A DNA stretch of 34,462 nt from Corynebacterium gallinarum (GCF_014837045.1 NZ_JACSPR010000003.1:378298-412759); one strand, 5' to 3'. Shown: positions 19,327 through 28,783, numbered from the stretch's first letter. The notes: generated from the sequence alone by a model not told the origin. A program made the numbers and translations.

Positions 19327-20859
19327 CTAGTTACCTCCCGTGTAGTTCGGGCTGGGGACCCCCACGGCCTCATCGCCCAGGACGGCATCCATATAGCCGG
19401 TGGTGTCGAGCAGACCGGCGGTGGCGGTGAGTGTGGCGTCGATAAGCGGGCCGGCCAGCAGGAACATGGCCACCGACAGCACCATGAGCGCGGTGGCCGG
19501 GGCGATCTTGGCGGGACTGACCCGCAGTGCAGGGGAGACACCGTGTGCTGTGATGGAACCACCCCAGAATACTTCCCGCCACACCCGGATCATGGACAAC
19601 AGAGCGCCGAAACTGGCGATCACGATCGCGGCGATGACGATCCAGGACCATACGCTGGCATCGCGGGCGATCCCCAGGACGATGAACGCTTTGCCCCACA
19701 GCCCGGAGAACGGTGGGAATCCCACCACGGAGAAGGCACCCGCGGCGAAGACCACAGCCACCCACGGATCCCGTCTGGCCAGACCGGAGAGTTTGGACAG
19801 CAATCCGGTTCCGTAGGTTTCCTCAATGGCGCCCGAGGTGAGAATCAGAGCGCCAACGGTGATCATGTGATGCAGGGTGTAGAGCAGGCCCGCGGCAAGG
19901 GCCCGCTGCGGATCCTCGGAGGTGAACGCCAGCATGACCAGGATGAACGGCATGCCGTTGACCATCTGGTAGGCCAACACCCGGCGGATGGAGTTTTCCG
20001 CGAGGCCGGCGAAACCACCGATCAGCATGGAGACCACCATGAGGGCCACGATCAACCAGTTCCACGTGGGGTCAAGATCAAAGATCATCACATAGATGCG
20101 GTACAGCATGTACACCGCGACCTTGGTGTGCAGACCGGAGAACAATCCCATTACCGCGGCGGAGGTACCCGGGTAGGTGCGGGGCAGCCAGGTGTGGACG
20201 GGGAAGACACCTGCCTTCACTGCGATGGCGATGATGACAATGCCCATGGCGACCGCCGCGGTGGTGTTGTCACTGACCACACCCTGCAGCGCCGCGATGT
20301 TGACGGAACCGACCACGCCGTAGAGGATGCCCACGCCCGCCACCAGGAGCGTGGACGCAGACAGGTTGACCAGGACGAAGATCCGTCCCGCGGCCAGACG
20401 GGACCAGGTGCCGGTCATGGCGATCAGACCGTAGGACGGCAGAAGCATCACTTCGATGAATACGAAGAAGTTGAACAGGTCGGCGGTGAGTAGGGCGCCG
20501 TTGACACCCGTGATGAGCATGAGTGTCAGGGCCGGGTAGAACCGGGCCCGGGTCTCACCGACCATGGTGGCGAACCAGTTGGCCGCCACCGCCACGATGG
20601 AGGTGGTGATGATCATGATCGCGCTGAAGGCATCCGCTGCGAAGGGGATGGCCACGCCACCTACGTACAGGCCCACACTGTGGGCGATGGTGCCGTGTTC
20701 GGCGGTGTGGGCGAACAGCCACACGCCGGCCAGGATGCCGGCAAACGGCACGATGATGTGTAACAGGTCGCGCATCATCCTGCTGGGCAGAATCACAGCC
20801 AGCACGGATGCTGTCAGTGGAACGGCGACGAAAATGGGAAGGAGTATGTCAGGTGCCAT
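19327..20859 (-). CDS. mrpD: Mrp-type cation/proton antiporter subunit D
   Basis: 510 aa integral membrane protein of the NADH-quinone oxidoreductase ND2/4/5 (NuoN/M-like) type with about 14 helices. Landmarks are the FFVFIEVMLLPSYGLI segment carrying the conserved Glu of helix 5, the lysine-containing AIAVKAGVFPVHTWLPRTYPG loop-helix of the proton_antipo_M domain, and FPPFSGLWGKAF later. It is one of two proton-pumping-like subunits besides MrpA. Start shares one base with the mrpC stop. Confidence 0.93.
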   Translation of the reverse strand: MAPDILLPIFVAVPLTASVLAVILPSRMMRDLLHIIVPFAGILAGVWLFAHTAEHGTIAHSVGLYVGGVAIPFAADAFSAIMIITTSIVAVAANWFATMVGETRARFYPALTLMLITGVNGALLTADLFNFFVFIEVMLLPSYGLIAMTGTWSRLAAGRIFVLVNLSASTLLVAGVGILYGVVGSVNIAALQGVVSDNTTAAVAMGIVIIAIAVKAGVFPVHTWLPRTYPGTSAAVMGLFSGLHTKVAVYMLYRIYVMIFDLDPTWNWLIVALMVVSMLIGGFAGLAENSIRRVLAYQMVNGMPFILVMLAFTSEDPQRALAAGLLYTLHHMITVGALILTSGAIEETYGTGLLSKLSGLARRDPWVAVVFAAGAFSVVGFPPFSGLWGKAFIVLGIARDASVWSWIVIAAIVIASFGALLSMIRVWREVFWGGSITAHGVSPALRVSPAKIAPATALMVLSVAMFLLAGPLIDATLTATAGLLDTTGYMDAVLGDEAVGVPSPNYTGGN

Positions 20860-21335
20860 TAGTTGTGGTCCTCCCTCTGGGGTGCGCGGGTATCGCTGGC
20901 GACCCCGGCATCCCCTGCCGCGGGGGATTCGGATTGTTTCTGGGCTCTCCGGGCCACGTCAACCGGGGTGTGCCCCGGCTTGTAGAGGGAGCGGGCCGAG
21001 GTGGTCAGTGGTGATTGGTCATCCTCGGGCTCCACGGAACGGGTGTCATCGCTGCGGCCCAGGGCCGCCAACGTCAGCAGGATCGTGGTGGTAGCCATGG
21101 CGATGACGATGGCGGTGAGCACGAAAGCCTGGGGGAGCGGGTCGGCGGCGTCCGTCATCGCGGTGCGGTCCGGGAACGGCTCACCACGCCAGGCCGGCAC
21201 ACCGGCGTAGAGGATGGTGAGGTTGGCGGCGTGGCTGATCAGTGACATGCCGAAGACGATGCGCACCATGCCCCGCTGCTGGATGAGGTAGACGCCTCCA
21301 CCGAAGAGGACGGCGATGGTCAGTGCGAGGATCAT
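20859..21335 (-). CDS. mrpC: Mrp-type cation/proton antiporter subunit C
   Basis: 158 aa; NuoK-like, three membrane segments (about 2-12, 27-47, 71-93) with GMSLISHAANLTIL and PLPQAFVLTAIVIAMATTTILL. The C-terminal 60 aa form a hydrophilic tail beyond the usual MrpC length of about 113, rich in Asp/Ser. It overlaps mrpA-B by 4 nt. Confidence 0.9.
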   Translation of the reverse strand: MILALTIAVLFGGGVYLIQQRGMVRIVFGMSLISHAANLTILYAGVPAWRGEPFPDRTAMTDAADPLPQAFVLTAIVIAMATTTILLTLAALGRSDDTRSVEPEDDQSPLTTSARSLYKPGHTPVDVARRAQKQSESPAAGDAGVASDTRAPQREDHN

Positions 21336-24300
21336 CGCAGGTTCTCCTTATCGTCAGTGGTGTCTTCCGATGCGGGACCGGTACCGGGAGTATCCCCCGC
21401 AGCCGCGGCTGAACCGGGGCCGACGTCACGGGTATCGGCGGTGCCCGTGGCTACCGCCCCGCCGGCTGCAGCGGTTTCTGCGGCGGCGGCCTTGGCCATG
21501 ACGGCATCCACCGGGGCTGTGGCCGGGTTGAGTGGATCCGGCCAGTCCTCGTCCCCGTCGGGTTCCCCGGGGACCTCCGGGGTCGGGGGCAGGGGACCGG
21601 ATCTGCGGGCGAAGTCCAGCATCTCGAGGGGGGAACCCGGGCGCAGGTAACCACCGAGATCGTTGATGGCCATGGACACCATGCCAAGCACGGCGAGGTA
21701 GACACCGACATCGAAGATCAGGGAGGTGGACCAGTGTTGGCCACCGAACTCAAAGTGGATGGCATAGAGGAAGGAACCACGCATCAGGCCCAGAACACCG
21801 GCGAATACCGCAAAGAGGATGCCGATGCCGGTGAGCAGGAACGGGACATTGTCTCCGAAGGCCTTGCTGTCCCTGCCCTTGGACAGGTAGAGGAACATCA
21901 GGGCGCCACCTGCGATGAGGGCGGCGATGAATCCACCACCGGGATCGTTGTGGCCACGCATGAACACCAGGAAGCTTAAGACACCAAGCACCGGGATGAG
22001 GAAGCGAACCAGCTGGCGGAACGGAATGGAGTTGAGCTGGGACTGTCCGAAGGGACGTGGGTGGGTGCCCTGGAGGAATGGGTGGCGTGGCATGGAGGCC
22101 ACCACCGCACCGATGACTACGGCGGCCATGCCCAGCACGGACAGCTCACCGAGGGTATCCAGTGCTCGGAACTCCACGAGGATGGTGTTGACCACATTGG
22201 CGCCAGAGGTTATCTCAGGCCCGTTGTCCAGGTACCACATTGCCAGTTCGGAACGGTCCCGACGACCGAGCAGACCCCACACCGCGAGGAAGGCGGCCAC
22301 ACCGGCGAGGATGGAAACCACGACGGTGGTGGCGTGATTCTTCGTGCCCTTCTTGAACAGGGTCGGCTGGTGGCGGACCACCATCATAATGATCACCACG
22401 ACCAGGGCCTCCACGAGGAACTGGGTGAGCGCCACGTCAGGGGCACCGAGCAGCAACATCTGCAGGGACACGCCCACACCGGCAGTGCCGATGAATACCG
22501 CGGAACTCAGACGGTTGCGGTTGGTGGCCAGCCCGATGACCGACAGGGTGATGAGGGTGAGTGGGATGAGATCCATCCAACGGTCGATGCCCTCGGTCTT
22601 GGCGCCCAGCACCACGGCGGGTGACAGGGTGGCCACGGCGGCCAACACCACCAGCAGGAGGATCAGGTTGACCAGGTGGGCACGTGGATTGTGGCTGTCC
22701 GCCATTCGTGCGAGCACCCGGCCCATGCGGGTGAGCCAGTGGTGCAGGAGAGCCAGGGAGTCGTTGCCCGAGGGGATCGGAACCGGACGCTTCTCGACGA
22801 CAGGCCATACCTTCTTCCGTGCCACAGCGAGGGCAGCACCCACCGCGAGGACAATGAGGCTGAGGATGAGCGGGACATTGATGCCATGCCACAGCGCCAG
22901 GTGGCTGTCCGGGGAGACTCCGCTGACAGTGGTGACCGCCGCATTGATGGGAGCGTCGAAAAGCCCGAGCGCGAACACCAGGGGAAGGGAGGCCAGGCCA
23001 GGCAGGGCGGCCGGCAGCCACAGGGAGACCGGGGCTTCCCTGACATGGGACATATCGCGCGGGCCGTCCACGAAGGAACCGAGGACGAGCTTCGCGGAAT
23101 AGGTGAAGGTGAGAATGGCACCGATGGTGGCAGCGGCGAGCAGGATGACCACACCGACATTGCCGATGGGGGCTTCCTGGAACGCGGTGAGCATGCCCTC
23201 CTTGGACACGAAACCCAGCAGCGGTGGGACCGCGGCCATGGACAACGCACCGACGAGCACGGAGGCGAAGGTGAACGGCATCTGTTTGACCAGTGGACCC
23301 AGGCGGCGGATATCGCGGGTGCCGGTCTGGTGGTCGATCACACCGATGAGCATGAACAGTGAGGACTTGAACAGCGCATGGCTGAAGGTGTGCACCAGGG
23401 CCGCGGCGATGGCGAAGGGGGTGCCCACACCGATGGTGGCCACGATCCAGCCCAGGTGGGACACGGTGGAATACGCGGTGAGTTTCTTCAGATCCGTCTT
23501 CTGGACCGCGAAGTACGCCGACATGATCGCCGTCCCCATGCCGACCACGATGAGCAGCCAGTTCCATGCCGCCACATCGTGGAACACAGTGCTGAACCGG
23601 ATGAGCAGGTAAATACCGGCCTTGACCACGGCGGCGGCGTGCAGGAATGCGGAGACCGGGGTGGCCGCGGCCATGGCCTCGGGCAGCCAGAAGTGGAAGG
23701 GGAACTGCGCCGACTTGGTGAAGGCGGATACCGCGATGAGCATGGCCACGGTGATGGTGATGGCGGGTTCATCGGCCCAGAAATCCGCGGCCAGGATCTG
23801 TGTGAGGTTGGTGGTGCCGGCCTTCGTGGCGGCGATCGCCAGGGCAGCCAGGAGGGTGAGGCCACCGAAGAAGGTGAGGATCAGGGTACGGATGGAACCG
23901 GCTTCACCACCGGAACCGGAACGCGCGATCAGCATGAAGGACGCCAGCGACACCAGTTCCCAGCCGATGAACAGCACCAGGACATCATCGGCAAGCACCA
24001 GCATGAGGATGGAGGCGGTAAACGCCGTCATGATGGTGTAGAAACTGGTACTGCCCTTCTGACGGGGTAGATACTCCGTGGAGTAGATGAAAACGATGGC
24101 GCCGATCGCCAGCGCGAGCAACGTGAAGAACAGGCTCAGGGCATCGGCGCGCAGGGAGAACATGACGTCCGTACCCGTGCCGATCAGGTCACGTATCCAC
24201 ACGACCTCCCAGGTCAGCGGGGTGCCATCCAGGATCGGCCCGGCTTCACGGATCAGAAAATAGGCCGCGGCCAGGAAGATCAACGCGAGCGGCCAACCGG

Positions 24301-24382
24301 CTTTCCGGTCGAGTACCCGCACCACGATGGGCGAGAACACCACCGAGAACGCAGCCAGTACCATCACTAGTAGTAAGGTCAT
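21332..24382 (-). CDS. mrpA: Fused Mrp antiporter subunits A and B
   Basis: 1016 aa from ATG 24382 (MTLLLVMVLAAFSVVFSP), chosen for GTGGGGAA just upstream and loss of membrane character before it. The N-terminal two-thirds is NuoL-like: LIGWELVSLASFML, AFTKSAQFPFHFWLPEAMAAATPVSAFLHAAAVVKAG with the key Lys and His residues, and VDHQTGTRDIRRLG. Then a MrpA C-terminal/MbhD-like part (about 620-770), and from about 800 to 930 a MrpB domain (FMRGHNDPGGGFIAALIAGGAL ... GGQHWSTSLIFDVGVYLAVLGM). The last 85 aa are a hydrophilic, Ala/Gly/Asp-rich tail of unknown role. First gene of the mrpAB-C-D-E-F-G operon; AB fusion is known in corynebacteria as I recall. The system exports Na+ (or other cations) for protons. 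Confidence 0.92.
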   Translation of the reverse strand: MTLLLVMVLAAFSVVFSPIVVRVLDRKAGWPLALIFLAAAYFLIREAGPILDGTPLTWEVVWIRDLIGTGTDVMFSLRADALSLFFTLLALAIGAIVFIYSTEYLPRQKGSTSFYTIMTAFTASILMLVLADDVLVLFIGWELVSLASFMLIARSGSGGEAGSIRTLILTFFGGLTLLAALAIAATKAGTTNLTQILAADFWADEPAITITVAMLIAVSAFTKSAQFPFHFWLPEAMAAATPVSAFLHAAAVVKAGIYLLIRFSTVFHDVAAWNWLLIVVGMGTAIMSAYFAVQKTDLKKLTAYSTVSHLGWIVATIGVGTPFAIAAALVHTFSHALFKSSLFMLIGVIDHQTGTRDIRRLGPLVKQMPFTFASVLVGALSMAAVPPLLGFVSKEGMLTAFQEAPIGNVGVVILLAAATIGAILTFTYSAKLVLGSFVDGPRDMSHVREAPVSLWLPAALPGLASLPLVFALGLFDAPINAAVTTVSGVSPDSHLALWHGINVPLILSLIVLAVGAALAVARKKVWPVVEKRPVPIPSGNDSLALLHHWLTRMGRVLARMADSHNPRAHLVNLILLLVVLAAVATLSPAVVLGAKTEGIDRWMDLIPLTLITLSVIGLATNRNRLSSAVFIGTAGVGVSLQMLLLGAPDVALTQFLVEALVVVIIMMVVRHQPTLFKKGTKNHATTVVVSILAGVAAFLAVWGLLGRRDRSELAMWYLDNGPEITSGANVVNTILVEFRALDTLGELSVLGMAAVVIGAVVASMPRHPFLQGTHPRPFGQSQLNSIPFRQLVRFLIPVLGVLSFLVFMRGHNDPGGGFIAALIAGGALMFLYLSKGRDSKAFGDNVPFLLTGIGILFAVFAGVLGLMRGSFLYAIHFEFGGQHWSTSLIFDVGVYLAVLGMVSMAINDLGGYLRPGSPLEMLDFARRSGPLPPTPEVPGEPDGDEDWPDPLNPATAPVDAVMAKAAAAETAAAGGAVATGTADTRDVGPGSAAAAGDTPGTGPASEDTTDDKENLR

Positions 24383-24536
24383 GCTGGTTTCCCCACACCC
24401 CGCCGTCGGGAATGATCGACGACCCAGGTTTTCGATTGGAAATGATTCATTACAAAAACTCAAATAGACGTTACCAGTGTGATCATCCGGTGCGCCTACC
24501 AGCTCACACCAGGCGGGGTCACTACATTTCGTAAGT

Positions 24537-26057
24537 ATGTCTGCTGTTGTTGCTCCCACCGAAACACCAGCCACCCGCAGGGGTGGGATTCTGGCGGTAC
24601 TGCTTCTTTTCATTCCGCTCATCGCGGGCACGGTGTTCGCCACCGCCACAGACATGGACATCTCCCGGTCCTGGTCGTCTGGCGGGGAAGTTACGGGTGC
24701 ACCCGCGCCTGCATCGGCGAACAGTCAGGAGCTCATCGAGGCCCGTCGCGCCGCCGGTGAGGCCGGGGCCCAAGCCGGGTTCCTCGCCAGCGGTACCGGT
24801 GAGCTCACCGCCGGAACACAGGAGCTTGTCGACGCCGCGACCCCCCTCCAGGAGGGCGTGGGTGCCGCGGCTGAGGGCGCCCGGCAGCTCCACCAGGGTC
24901 TCATCGAACTGCAGGCCGGCACGGGGCAGATGGGCACCGGTGCCACCGAGATCGCCGATGGTGTGTCCTCCGCGGTGGAGCAGATGACCGGCCTGGTGAT
25001 CCTGACGCAGCAGATCCGGATGGCCCTGGAGCAGGCCGACCGCGACCTGGCTGCCATGGACCGGCCCGAGGCTGAGCAGATCCGGGGCCAGCTCGCGAAC
25101 CTGAAGGGCGAGCTGGAAAAGGCCGGCCTCGATGTGGAGATGACCGACCGCCTCGACGAGCTGCGCTCCGGCACCCGCGACCTGGCCAACCAGCTGGCAG
25201 TTCCAGGCTATGGCTACCACGACGGCATCTATACAGCCACCAACGGTGCTGCTGAACTGGCCACCGGCCTTGGTGAGCTGGAGGCGGGTGTCGGTGAGGC
25301 TGTCGCGGGTTTCAGCGCTCTGGATGAGGGGGCCTCCCGCCTCGAGGCCATGGCTGCGCTCAACCAGGAGAAGACCGGTGCCGTCCAGCGGGCTCTGCCG
25401 GCACCCCAGATGCCCGCGGCGGGGGTTGAGCTCACCGCATCCGGATCCGAGGCTCAGTCGGCCTCCCTGCCACCGATGTACGCCTTCCTGATCGCAACCA
25501 TGGTGATGCTGGCCGGGGTGGCACTCGGATGGTTCACGCTGCGTAACCGGTGGCTGCTGGCCTTCGTGGTGCTGGGCATCACCGCACTGGGTGGTGTCGT
25601 AGTGTTCACGGTGGCGCTCGGCATGGGGGCTGCCGCGCTGGCAGGAGCCGTGGCGGTGCTGCTGCTGGCCACCATGGCCTCGGCGGTGATGGCCCGCGTG
25701 CTCATCCATGCCTTCGGTGTGACCGGAGCAGTGATAGCCGCCGTGATCGGATGGATCGCGCAGGTTGCTGTGGTCGGACACGTCTGGAACGTCACCGCTG
25801 TGGCGGAGATCGGCACCGTGTGGCAGATCCTGGCGGGGCTGATGCCCCTGCACTATCCCACCTTCGCCCTGACCGCCCTGGGCAACGGAGGCACCCTGAC
25901 CCCGGTGTGGGTGGGCGTAGCTGTGTTGGGTGGCCTGCTGATCATCGGTTGGGTGATGTTGCGGCGGTTCACACCGGCTGCGGTTATTGAGGTGGCATCC
26001 GACAACACACCGGACCGCGAAGCTGTGGAAGAGGAGACAACAACACCGACGCCCTGA
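24537..26057 (+). CDS. YhgE/Pip-like ABC-2-type membrane protein
   Basis: 506 aa. Membrane helix near the N-terminus (about 18-37), then a large extracellular part (about 40-315) with heptad-like GxxxLxxG repeats (LTAGTQELVDA, LQEGVGAAAEGARQLHQGL, LQAGTGQMGTGATEIADGV; again LATGLGELEAGVGEAVAG), then five or six membrane helices (about 320-485), and an acidic tail. This layout is that of the YhgE/Pip family, distantly related to ABC-2 permeases and the MmpL/ESX-associated X-X-X-Leu-X-X-Gly repeat proteins. Its role is not established; phage-receptor and secretion roles are known for relatives. TACATT lies 8 nt before the ATG, so a leaderless start is possible. Divergent from mrp. Confidence 0.72.
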   Translation: MSAVVAPTETPATRRGGILAVLLLFIPLIAGTVFATATDMDISRSWSSGGEVTGAPAPASANSQELIEARRAAGEAGAQAGFLASGTGELTAGTQELVDAATPLQEGVGAAAEGARQLHQGLIELQAGTGQMGTGATEIADGVSSAVEQMTGLVILTQQIRMALEQADRDLAAMDRPEAEQIRGQLANLKGELEKAGLDVEMTDRLDELRSGTRDLANQLAVPGYGYHDGIYTATNGAAELATGLGELEAGVGEAVAGFSALDEGASRLEAMAALNQEKTGAVQRALPAPQMPAAGVELTASGSEAQSASLPPMYAFLIATMVMLAGVALGWFTLRNRWLLAFVVLGITALGGVVVFTVALGMGAAALAGAVAVLLLATMASAVMARVLIHAFGVTGAVIAAVIGWIAQVAVVGHVWNVTAVAEIGTVWQILAGLMPLHYPTFALTALGNGGTLTPVWVGVAVLGGLLIIGWVMLRRFTPAAVIEVASDNTPDREAVEEETTTPTP

Positions 26058-26102
26058 CTGCTCAGGGCGGGGAGCTGGGTTCTGTAACAGGGTCTGCCCT
26101 GC
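26051..26102. terminator. Weak hairpins between convergent genes
   Basis: A 7-bp stem GCCCTGA/TCAGGGC (26051-26068), overlapping the stop of the YhgE-like gene, and a 5-bp stem CAGGG/CCCTG (26088-26101) lie in the 44-nt gap before the opposing response regulator. Neither has a U-run. Confidence 0.35.
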
Positions 26103-26776
26103 TAAATGAGTCGGTAGCCAGAACCCCGGACGGTCTCCACCTTCTCCGCGCCGATCTTCTTACGCAGCGCCCGGATATACACATCCACCACATTGGACCC
26201 CGGATCAAAGCTCATATCCCACACCATGTTCAACAACTGGGCGCGGGAGAGAATCTGACCCGGATGACGCATGAGGGTCTCCAGCAGATCAAACTCACGG
26301 CGGGAAAGATCATGCCACTTATCTGCCACAAACACCTTCTGGGTGCGTAGATCCAGTTCCAGGGTGCCGTGCTTGAGCAGGTGAGCATTCGTGGTCCTCT
26401 CCACCGGCTGACGGCTGGCCAGACGCAACTTCACCCGTGCCAGGAGCTCCGCAAACTGGAAAGGCTTGGGCATATAATCATCCGCCCCACCCTCCAGGGA
26501 CCGGATGCGATCCTCAATGTTCGTGCGGGCGGTGAGCACAATGATCGGCAGCGACACCTTCAACACACGCAGCTGCTCCAGAACATCCGCACCATCCATA
26601 TGCGGCAGCCCCAGATCCAGGATCATCAGGTCAAAATCACCACTGTGGGCGCGCGCAAACGCGGCCGCGCCGGAGACCGCCACCTCACACTCGAAACCCT
26701 CCTGCACCAGGCCCCGCCTGATGAAGTCCGCAATGCCATCATCATCCTCCGCGATGAGAATCCGCTCCATGGCCAT
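26102..26776 (-). CDS. OmpR-family response regulator
   Basis: 224 aa. Receiver domain about 4-118 with acidic pocket AEDDD at 9-13, the phospho-acceptor Asp54 in LMILDLGLP, the switch Thr in VLTART and Lys104 in YMPKPF. A winged-helix DNA-binding domain covers about 130-224 (LDLRTQKVFVADKWHDLSRREFDLLETLMRHPGQILSRAQLLNMVWD and VVDVYIRALRKKIGAEKVETVRGSGYRLI). It follows the sensor kinase with no gap and the two form a two-component pair. A second Met at codon 3 could be the start. Likely binding site: the GATGAAA direct repeats before the operon (28766-28783), by inference. Confidence 0.9.
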   Translation of the reverse strand: MAMERILIAEDDDGIADFIRRGLVQEGFECEVAVSGAAAFARAHSGDFDLMILDLGLPHMDGADVLEQLRVLKVSLPIIVLTARTNIEDRIRSLEGGADDYMPKPFQFAELLARVKLRLASRQPVERTTNAHLLKHGTLELDLRTQKVFVADKWHDLSRREFDLLETLMRHPGQILSRAQLLNMVWDMSFDPGSNVVDVYIRALRKKIGAEKVETVRGSGYRLI

Positions 26777-28252
26777 CTACTCCTCCGTCTTTTCTACATC
26801 TGCTGTGTCCGGGGCGGGGATCTCCAGACCGAAGATCGATCCCAGACCAACCGTGGACTCAACATAGGCACGCCCACCATGGGCATCGCCAATCGCTTTC
26901 ACAATGGACAAACCCAGACCCGCGCCCTTCGGCCGGTTCGGATGCCGGGGATCAGCCTGCCTACCGCGGGAGAATCTACTGAACAGTGTCTCCTGTGCAT
27001 CCTTCTCCACACCCGGACCACTGTCGCGCACCCAGATCCGGAACACCCGCTGAACCCCAGAACCCTGGAAATCAGAACCAATGGCCACCGGCCCCTCCGA
27101 ATAGCGCAGCGCATTGCCATAGAGCTCCAGAATCGCCTCCGTGACCCGCTGCTCATCCAGCACCACCACACCCTCGGCAGCATCCACCAACATCACCCGA
27201 TCATTGATGGTGCGTGCCTTATCCTCAATATCAATGGTCAACTCCGTAACATCCACGGGCGCCACATGCAGGAACTCACCGGAATCCGCCACCGCCAGGG
27301 TCAACAGATCATTCACCATCCGTGCCATCCGATCCAACTCCGTGGTGGCCAACTCAATTGACCGTGCCCGCTCCTCAGGTGGCGAACTCTCCAGCAACTC
27401 CAATTGACCACGCACCACCGTGATCGGTGTCCGCAATTCATGACCTGCATCATCAACAAACTGACGCTGATCGTTGTACGCCGTCTCCAAACGATCCAAC
27501 ATCTCATTGAACGTACTGGCCAACTGCGCAATCTCATCGTTACCCTCCACCGGCACGCGCCGGGTCAGGTCAGAATTGGAAATCGTTGAAGCCACCTTAC
27601 TGACCCGCCTGATGGGGGCAATGATCTGCCCGGCAATCAACCAGGCAATCAGCACGGAAGCCAACACGCCTCCGGCACCGACGAACGACAGGACCCTGAC
27701 CTGCTTCTTGACGGCTGTTTCGCCAGGTTCTGTGAAATAGGCGACGATGAAATGCCCATCCGTAGTACCGGGAGCTGTTTCAAAGGCCACCCGTCCCCAA
27801 TAGGCCCTGCCACGGACCGGATCATCAAAGACCCCGGAATGGGATGAGGATGCGAGGACCTTCTCAACGAGGGGTTCGTTATAGGTCAGCGGTTCCGGGT
27901 GTGGCCCACTGAGCTGGGAGAAATCCACCTGGATCAGTTGATCGGAGAAGATACCCACGATGGCTTCATTGTCATCCGGAATCTGCCGGGAGAGATACAC
28001 CTCAATCAATCGCTGCGGGGAATGGAAGGGGGTGGCTGTGGTGGGGTCCGTACCCTCATCAGCAAAACGACGAAATTCACCGATTTCCTGTTCAACAGCC
28101 GAATTGGCCACAGCGACGACATCAGAGAGCAGCACAGAACGGGTGATCACCACGACGCTGGTCAGCGTGGTGAACACAACCGCGGTCATCCAGAAAACAA
28201 TTCGCCAGCGAAGGGATGCTGGCGAATTGTGGAGGAGCCTGAATCTGCTCAT
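26777..28252 (-). CDS. Sensor histidine kinase
   Basis: 491 aa. Two membrane helices (about 17-40 and 186-212) enclose an extracytoplasmic sensor of about 145 aa (VEQEIGEFRRFADEG ... VGIFSDQLIQVDF ... YWGRVAFET). A HAMP domain follows (about 213-262), then the H-box with His271 in FVDDAGHELRTPITVV, and a HATPase_c domain with ELYGNALRYSEG, DSGPGV and GAGLGLSIVKAIGDAHGG. All catalytic motifs are intact. It is the middle gene of a three-gene operon: Asp/Trp-tailed protein, kinase, regulator. The same sensor layout occurs in the kinase-like protein at 31512-32465, so the two may sense related signals. The ligand is unknown. The ribosome site before the ATG is poor. Confidence 0.9.
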   Translation of the reverse strand: MSRFRLLHNSPASLRWRIVFWMTAVVFTTLTSVVVITRSVLLSDVVAVANSAVEQEIGEFRRFADEGTDPTTATPFHSPQRLIEVYLSRQIPDDNEAIVGIFSDQLIQVDFSQLSGPHPEPLTYNEPLVEKVLASSSHSGVFDDPVRGRAYWGRVAFETAPGTTDGHFIVAYFTEPGETAVKKQVRVLSFVGAGGVLASVLIAWLIAGQIIAPIRRVSKVASTISNSDLTRRVPVEGNDEIAQLASTFNEMLDRLETAYNDQRQFVDDAGHELRTPITVVRGQLELLESSPPEERARSIELATTELDRMARMVNDLLTLAVADSGEFLHVAPVDVTELTIDIEDKARTINDRVMLVDAAEGVVVLDEQRVTEAILELYGNALRYSEGPVAIGSDFQGSGVQRVFRIWVRDSGPGVEKDAQETLFSRFSRGRQADPRHPNRPKGAGLGLSIVKAIGDAHGGRAYVESTVGLGSIFGLEIPAPDTADVEKTEE

Positions 28253-28297
28253 CCGGGGAACATGGTGGGGCAGGGGGAAGAGGCGTGGCGCATGGGT

Positions 28298-28714
28298 TTA
28301 GTCATCATCCCAATCATCGTCCCAATCGTCATCATCGTAGTCGTCCCAGTCGTCATCATCCCCATCATCCCAGTACTGATAATTCAGCGGTACCTGGGGA
28401 ACAGGTGCCGGTACGGGATTGGAGGCCGGCGGTGGTACCTGAGCTGGGATTGGGGCGGTGTCAGGGGATGGCGCTGGGACCTGGGCCGGGCGCTGTGTAT
28501 CCGGCTCCGGTGCCGCGGTTGATATCATCGGCTGCGAAGACGGCTGATCTGGCGGAGTGCTCTGGTCACTGCTGGTGTTCAGCCGCACGGTGGCCATCTC
28601 CGCATCCACCTCGGGTGCTGAGGTGTTGTTGGCCAGTGCCGATCCACCGATAGCGACAAGCACGAGCAGCGCCAGGATAGCGATGAGCGGAGCGAAGCGC
28701 GGAAGTGACTTCAT
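28298..28714 (-). CDS. Membrane-anchored or secreted protein with an Asp/Trp-rich C-terminal tail
   Basis: 138 aa from ATG 28714 (MKSLPRFAPLIAILALLVLV), supported by GGGAGAA upstream; the longer frame overlaps glycerate kinase and is rejected. A hydrophobic segment at about 8-28 is followed by SALAN, a possible signal-peptidase site. Then a Ser/Thr/Pro-rich linker (about 45-110) and a final block of about 24 residues made only of Asp, Trp, Tyr and Gly in a WDD/DDD pattern. Such an acidic aromatic tail outside the membrane could bind cations or basic polymers. It is first in the operon with a histidine kinase and regulator (45-nt gap), so it may be an accessory sensor or the main target. No family recognised. 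Confidence 0.75.
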   Translation of the reverse strand: MKSLPRFAPLIAILALLVLVAIGGSALANNTSAPEVDAEMATVRLNTSSDQSTPPDQPSSQPMISTAAPEPDTQRPAQVPAPSPDTAPIPAQVPPPASNPVPAPVPQVPLNYQYWDDGDDDDWDDYDDDDWDDDWDDD

Positions 28715-28739
28715 GATGGTGTTCTCCCTTGGGTTTTTT

Positions 28740-28783
28740 AATCTACTTCCATCTTTGACGCTGAAGATGAAATGGGGATGAAA
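28740..28783 (-). promoter_or_regulatory. Promoter and direct-repeat operator of the two-component operon
   Basis: The -10 box is TAGATT (28740-28745 on the minus strand). Upstream lie two perfect copies of TTTCATC (28777-28783 and 28766-28772; GATGAAA on the plus strand) with an 11-bp period, the second just upstream of the -35 area. One-turn direct repeats next to -35 are the usual binding pattern of OmpR-family regulators, so autoregulation by the operon's own regulator is likely. Confidence 0.6.

Noticed and set aside
24383..24661. Upstream extension of mrpA
   Set aside because: Overlaps the divergent YhgE-like gene, lacks membrane character, and a good ribosome site precedes the ATG at 24382.
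28298..28375. Possible microsatellite of TCATC-type units
   Set aside because: It is the coding sequence of the Asp/Trp tail; irregular codon use (GAT/GAC mix) argues against simple slippage.
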